From: Azolla caroliniana
Taxonomy: Eukaryota > Polypodiophyta
Direction: 5' to 3'
Assembly: GCA_043228905.1 (NCBI GenBank)
Contig: JBHGNT010000017.1
Coordinates: 4,216,001 to 4,280,000, forward strand
Length of the DNA: 64,000 nt
A program made the position numbers and the translations under genes. Shown here in pieces: positions 58,628 to 64,000 of the stretch (position 1 is its first letter; every line of letters begins with the position of its first letter). Under the pieces are notes generated by a model. That model saw only the letters and a program-made list of their open reading frames with translations, did no database searches and was not told the DNA's origin.

Positions 58628-60154
58628 CTGAAATATTTCATGTAATCTTTTCATTGTTTAAGTAATGCAATTTAATGTATAAAATGTACAATCTGATGTA
58701 TGATATCTACAATTTAGTGTGGAGAGTTTATATTCTATTTCATGTTCATAAAAAAAATTCAAATAAATGTACAGTTTATGAATAATGGAATTATGGTAAA
58801 AGCAAGAACACATTGAAGATATGTGAGACATGCAGGAACACATGAAAATCAGGACGATGGGTACATAGCCAAAGATTGGAGGATGGGTGGACTGGTTCTT
58901 ATCAACATCATGTTCATCTTAATTATAAGAAGTAGAGTCTAAATCAATGGACATTATTAAATACCATTGATGGATATTAATCACTTCAATGACACAAGAA
59001 AATTGCTGCCAGCTCCAGATGTGGACTAAAGCTTGAGAATTTATTACCCGTTATGCATGGCTGTCATGAATTAACTTAAGTTATAACTTTATTTCTATGT
59101 TATGTTCCGAAATATTCCTATTCTTCATTGTTGGTCGTCTGATCTAACATAAATCCACGTCCACATCAATACAGTTTCTTAATCAGCTGAAGATGACCCT
59201 AGCCTTGTCTTGGCTGCCTTACTAGTCTCAAGTGCACATGCTATCCACTTTGAAATTTATGGCTATTAGAAATCTAGCACATTAGGTTACTCAGTTGCCT
59301 CAGAGGCAACAGATTCACATCCCCCCACAAAAAATAAAGGGGCTCGGTTCTTATATCTTTGCAGACATTTCATAAGTTGATTGAACAAAGATTCAATGAA
59401 CTGCATCACAAGTCTATGATACTGAATGTCCCATCTGCCCATAAATGTACTTATTCATCACAGGAGCGTCACTATTCACAGCTTGGAATGCATAATCCAA
59501 CTACATAAAAATACGCAAATTGTGTGGTTTTAGCTCATTGTTGACATAGCATCAAAAGCATAATCTCATAATACTATACAGAAATTGCTTTATAATTTTC
59601 AGACACACAAACTCCCAAAGGTGGTTCTTCATTCATACAACTGCAGTCAGTTTAATGTATGCATGTAGCTTGATCTTCTGACACCACAAGAACTGCTATT
59701 TTAAATTATGAAATTACAAATTCTCAGAATCTCAAAATAACACGTGGTTGTTTTTAGTGGAAAGACCTGCTTTTGTACAAATTCGGATCAATCCAATCCT
59801 AGTCCATCAGATGGTGCCCTAATTTATTCATCCTCCTTTTTGGTAGCGTTTGGAACATGTAGAAAATTTTGGTATGTCATTTGAACAACGGTTTTCCCTG
59901 TATGTTTGCATCACTTATTAACCCTCAAAATGTCAAAATCAGTGAGACACCCACAGTGATTTCACTGAGCCATAAAATCATTCTGTAGAGATGCAGGGCC
60001 CTAATGCAACTATGATGAACACAAATAGAGTGGTGAAGGGCAAAGGCAAGGTAGTGATTGAATATGCCTAGCTACTAAGGCCGCACTGCTTATGTCTCAT
60101 AACAGGTATAACCTTTCATTCATAGTTTTCAATTATTTGCCTCATAAAATGATA
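58628..60154. other. Intergenic between convergent hydrolase and NUP96 genes
   Basis: No gene recognised. Both neighbouring genes end toward this spacer, so it holds their 3' flanks. Confidence 0.55.
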
Positions 60155-63100
60155 TCATTGAGGAACCATTTGTACAAGCCATGAAGTGAATGCCGAGGCT
60201 GCTCCTTGCAGCTGGTAAAAGTGGATGTCTTCAGGCAGTGGTGCATCCAATACGCTGTGATGCAATTTCAGCTCTGTAGCCTCATCATGAAGTGACTTTA
60301 GCTTACTCTCTGATATTAATAACGTAGCCAGCTCATGTGCCATTCTAGAATATGCCACTCTGCAATCAAATAAGAGAAAACTTATAGATTAATGATTACA
60401 AAGCTCGGAACCATTGAAAAAATGGAAGTGTAGATGACCTGTTGTTAGCTGCCCAGCGACTTTCCCATATAGCTTGAGATTCTTTCAAACGTTGAAAGAA
60501 AGATTTGCACGCAGCAGCCTTGTTCTCAAAACTTCCCTGCATGAACTTATGTACCAAATATTTTACAACAGACATCTAATGAAACTAAATTAACATAAAA
60601 GTCAGGAAAAAAACTGACTTATAATAATATATCACACTAAGGCATTGAACTGCTGAAGAGATGCGTGCAGGTTCTCTGTGCACCTTTTTACATGTATTCA
60701 TTCTGTCTTGTACATGAATCTTCTCAAATAGATGTCCATTTTATGCTTCACCAGACAGACAGTCATTAAAGCATGCTTCAAGACTCTCCCACATGACTTT
60801 AAACATATTACTCACTTCTATAACATCACAATTTCGTAACATGATATCAAGTCTAGGCCCCAGGTGCTTCCAAACATAGTGAGTGGAACCTCATAAACTT
60901 TCTATTATGGGACTTCTTCTGTCTCCATGGAAACCCCATTAAATAAAGAAAATATCACTACATGGCTAGACTCTTGGCTGTGAATATTGATGGGATAGCA
61001 CATTTATTGATGACTGTCTAGACCTATTTCCCATAAAGTACAAGCTGCTATCTCAGGGTTCTCTACAATCTTTCCACGTTTACCAGCTATTTAAAATTTA
61101 CCATGTCTGATGGTTGATTTCCCATTTGTAAAGGATGCATCGCATATGATTTAGGTAGTAATGTGTTAGGTGCTTAATTCTATACCTTCTCCCAAACAAC
61201 CTTCATGTAAATAAATGTTATTCAGATTTCTTTCCATTTCATGTAAATAAATGTTCTTTAGATGTTCAATATTCTGGAAGAACCTAACCAGAAAATTTCC
61301 TCACCACCTCACAATATGTGATATGTGGTAATAAAATAATCATCCTCACTCTACAGTTTACCATGCTTATCCTCAAAGAAACAGCATAAATATGCAATAT
61401 TTCAATTGAAATGTGAAGCAAAATAACTTACCAGCTCATTTGTAGAATCATCATTTTGAAATGAGCTCTTGAGCACAAAAAAGTCGCAATAAATGGCTCC
61501 ACTCACAGCCCAATCATCAAGCTCTATTTTATTACGTTCCAACGGATTCACAATTTCTAATAGTTCTTCATACTGACCTGATAAATCAAAACTATTACCA
61601 ATCATAAAGTATGAGAAATATTGAAGAAAATAAAAAAATTGATTCAAGCAAGAAACAAACCCAAAATGAAAAGAGAGGCTGCCACTGAGGTCATGAATAA
61701 AGAGTGAGCCCAATGCCATTTATTACTTTTCAGCAGATGCTTAATAGCCTTGTGTGAATCACCCTTATATTGCCAGTATGTTCCCTATGTAAACAAAAGA
61801 ATTTTAAAGGCACTCTGCGAATAATCCCAGTGAGATAGATGAAAAACAGATGCAAGTAAGAGAAGTGTACCAAAGCTTCGTGCAACCATTCTGACGGTAT
61901 GCGTAGTTCTTTCTCAAGAAATGTTTGTTGAGGCTCAATTGCACTCCACACTTCACAATACTGGTGCAATATCTCCTTAATAACCTTTTCATGTAAACCT
62001 GGATAATCCAGATTAGGTGGCATGTGCAGAGCAACATATACCGCCCAATGGCATTCACCAACAGAAAGCAATTGGGACACAAAATTCATGTCCAATACAT
62101 GCAGCTGTACAGGTGTGAATACCTCAATAGCTTCAAGTATACCATGCTGAAGCCATGCCATTCTATGATCCAAAGGATCATAAGTTGATGCAGAGGAGGA
62201 AAACATCTTGCTAATTGATGATGTCATCTTGTCTCCGTCAAGGTTTTGCTCTTGATTTGCATGTAAAAGCATTAAATAGTATACTGTATCGTAAAGGCCT
62301 GCTTTGTGTGCAATCGAGATCCCATGTGATGGGCCTTCCTCCACATACATGGGAAGGGGTTGTGGTGCAGAATTATCTTCAACAAGCAAGCTGTAGGTTC
62401 TGATTGTTTCAGTTAGTTGGGTATCGGGACCAAGATTATACCACATAAGCAAACCCAGGAACCGTTTCCAGTCAATGGAACGTTCTTCCAATGCTCCTTG
62501 AATGTCTCCGGAAAGAAGTTTATATAGCAGTACCATGTCCCCCTCTATGAGATCAAAATCAAATCCCTCGTCTTCCCAGATTTCCAACTGGGACGCAATG
62601 TCACTTCTGGTAATTACCGAGCCTCCAGCTTGGCTTACCAAACACGCTAAGCGAACATCCCCTCGTGCTACTGCCAATTGGACACCTTCATCAAGCTGCC
62701 TGCCAGTCAGAAGAGAAAAGAGTTCTTTCAACTGATCCTTTGCATCAATATCCATCAGCTCTTCCTCTATGAGGTGTCTAACACTGTCTTGGAGCCAACG
62801 ACTAAATTCAGCTCTTCTAACCAAGGCAGCAACTTCTTGATCCACATCATCACTATCCTCACTTTCTTCCTCTTGTTCTTTTACAGAAACTTTCTCTGAA
62901 AAAAGCACGTTCAATAAATTCCAAGTCATAACTTGATGCCTTAGGACAAGGCGTTGTGAAGGAGATACACCTTCAGAAGCATGCTGTTTGACAAGAAGTT
63001 CTTCATATTTGTTACATATATTGGGAAGTTCTGTACGATCACAATGAACATACCGCAACTTAATTTGCAATGGTTGCTCGTTCATACCATCAATAATTTT

Positions 63101-63980
63101 GCTCATTGACATATGAAATTTGAGAGGGGAAACAAATTGCAACTCAATCAAATCTTCCCTTGCCTTGCCTTCTTCATCCCTTACACATCCATCGAATGCA
63201 ACTTGCTCTACTGAGATAATTGAAGAAATGGTATTACCCTGTAGTCCGACTGGATTGCCTGAATGAGCCAACAAGCCATGGGGACCCCATCCTACTCGAA
63301 ATGAGCATCCGAGAAATAATGCCGCATCAACGATATTATCTGAACGTCCAAACATACAAGATGTTTGATCAATTTCGTTTTTAAACCCGGACCTTGATCT
63401 CTTTAACGCAGACTGCTCAGATTTACCCTCAAGTGACAGCAGCATTCTTGATGGTTTAATCGGAGATAAGTCATGTTCAAGTTCAGAATCTATACGCCTG
63501 CCTAAAGGACTCCATGATTGATTTGGTGTACGTTTCCAAGATGGTTGTGGACTAACCTTCATGATATGCTTTGAGAATGTCACTGCCTGTGGGGATTCTT
63601 CAATAGGGGAGAAGCGGTCTTTTTTCTGTCCAGGGCTGCCTTGCACTACAACACTCTGTTTTACAGTCTGAGATGTTGATCTCCGTGCTGATTGAAAAGG
63701 AGTCTTTCCTGGGAATGAAGCGCTGTCATTTTCCTCACCTGTGGAGAAAAAAAGCATCTTCATCTGTTGCATTTTCAAAGGATCAAGTCTTAGATGTTGA
63801 GGAAGGGAATGTGCCAATGCACTGTGAGGTGTATTGTAATGAACGTCCTGCATGGGTGAGCCTTCTTCCTCAATGTCCTCGGAGACAACGTCAGATCTCT
63901 CCAAATGCCACATGGGACTCTCAGAAATCTTCACTATATCAGTAGGGCTCAAATCCCGCAACATGACATCATCCTCCATA
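60155..63980 (-). CDS. NUP96: Nucleoporin NUP96, 3' part (5 exons in window)
   Basis: Exons (minus): 63980-61871 (2110 nt), 61785-61661, 61577-61432, 60536-60439, 60359-60155 with stop at 60155. The gene continues past the right edge, where an acceptor (TAG at 63983-63981) precedes the first exon seen. Matching family features: the post-autoproteolysis Ser/Pro-rich linker, G-C-S-F-R-V-G-W-G-P-H-G, E-F-S-R-W-L-Q-D-S-V, a long helical region (I-D-W-K-R-F-L-G-L-L-M-W-Y) and the C-terminal A-P-L-P-E-D. NUP96 is a scaffold subunit of the Nup107-160 (Y) complex; the Arabidopsis gene is SAR3/MOS3, affecting mRNA export, auxin and immune signalling. The junction 61661/61577 is off by one base in phase as read here, though both sides match the family well. 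Confidence 0.92.
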
Positions 63981-64000
63981 CTAGAAAAAGCTTTGTGATC

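Overview
This is nuclear DNA from a land plant, most likely a seed plant. The evidence is intron-rich plant-style genes (GT..AG introns, 11 to 17 exons in two of them), Ty1/copia and Ty3/gypsy LTR elements, many microsatellites, and long AT-rich introns and spacers. The species cannot be named from the sequence.

Layout. Positions 1-1905 (+) hold the 3' part of an intact five-exon gene for a beta-class DNA N4-cytosine/N6-adenine methyltransferase, unusual for a seed plant. Positions 2951-17310 are a retrotransposon nest. A copia element (copia-1) is split by a complete Ty3/gypsy chromovirus (5374-11047) with an exact ATAAG target duplication, and it abuts the 3' part of a related, older copia (copia-2). 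Positions 19499-25651 (-) are a complete 17-exon dymeclin gene, with a W-box-rich minisatellite (26017-26905) just upstream of its start. Positions 31031-33882 (-) are a four-exon LIFEGUARD/Bax-inhibitor-1-like gene. Positions 35040-41990 are gene-poor, with a PPR pseudogene, a solo LTR with perfect target duplication, tandem repeats and a chromovirus relic. Positions 43846-58627 (+) are a chloroplast-type alpha/beta hydrolase gene. Its 9.3 kb intron 6 carries a LINE that is itself interrupted by a third copia element. Positions 60155-63980 (-) are the 3' part of the nucleoporin NUP96 (SAR3/MOS3) gene, continuing off the right edge.

The host genes are unrelated housekeeping genes: Golgi trafficking, membrane cell-death regulation, a plastid-type hydrolase and the nuclear pore. 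They do not form a pathway. The transposons are decayed mostly by C-to-T changes, as expected for methylated plant DNA.

The most interesting points are the bacterial-type DNA methyltransferase with spliceosomal introns, and the chromovirus. The chromovirus has an 11-nt primer site that exactly complements its own predicted RNA start (Tf1-like self-priming), a Tf1/sushi-like rather than typical plant chromovirus protein, and an antisense tRNA-like Pol III promoter at the LTR start.
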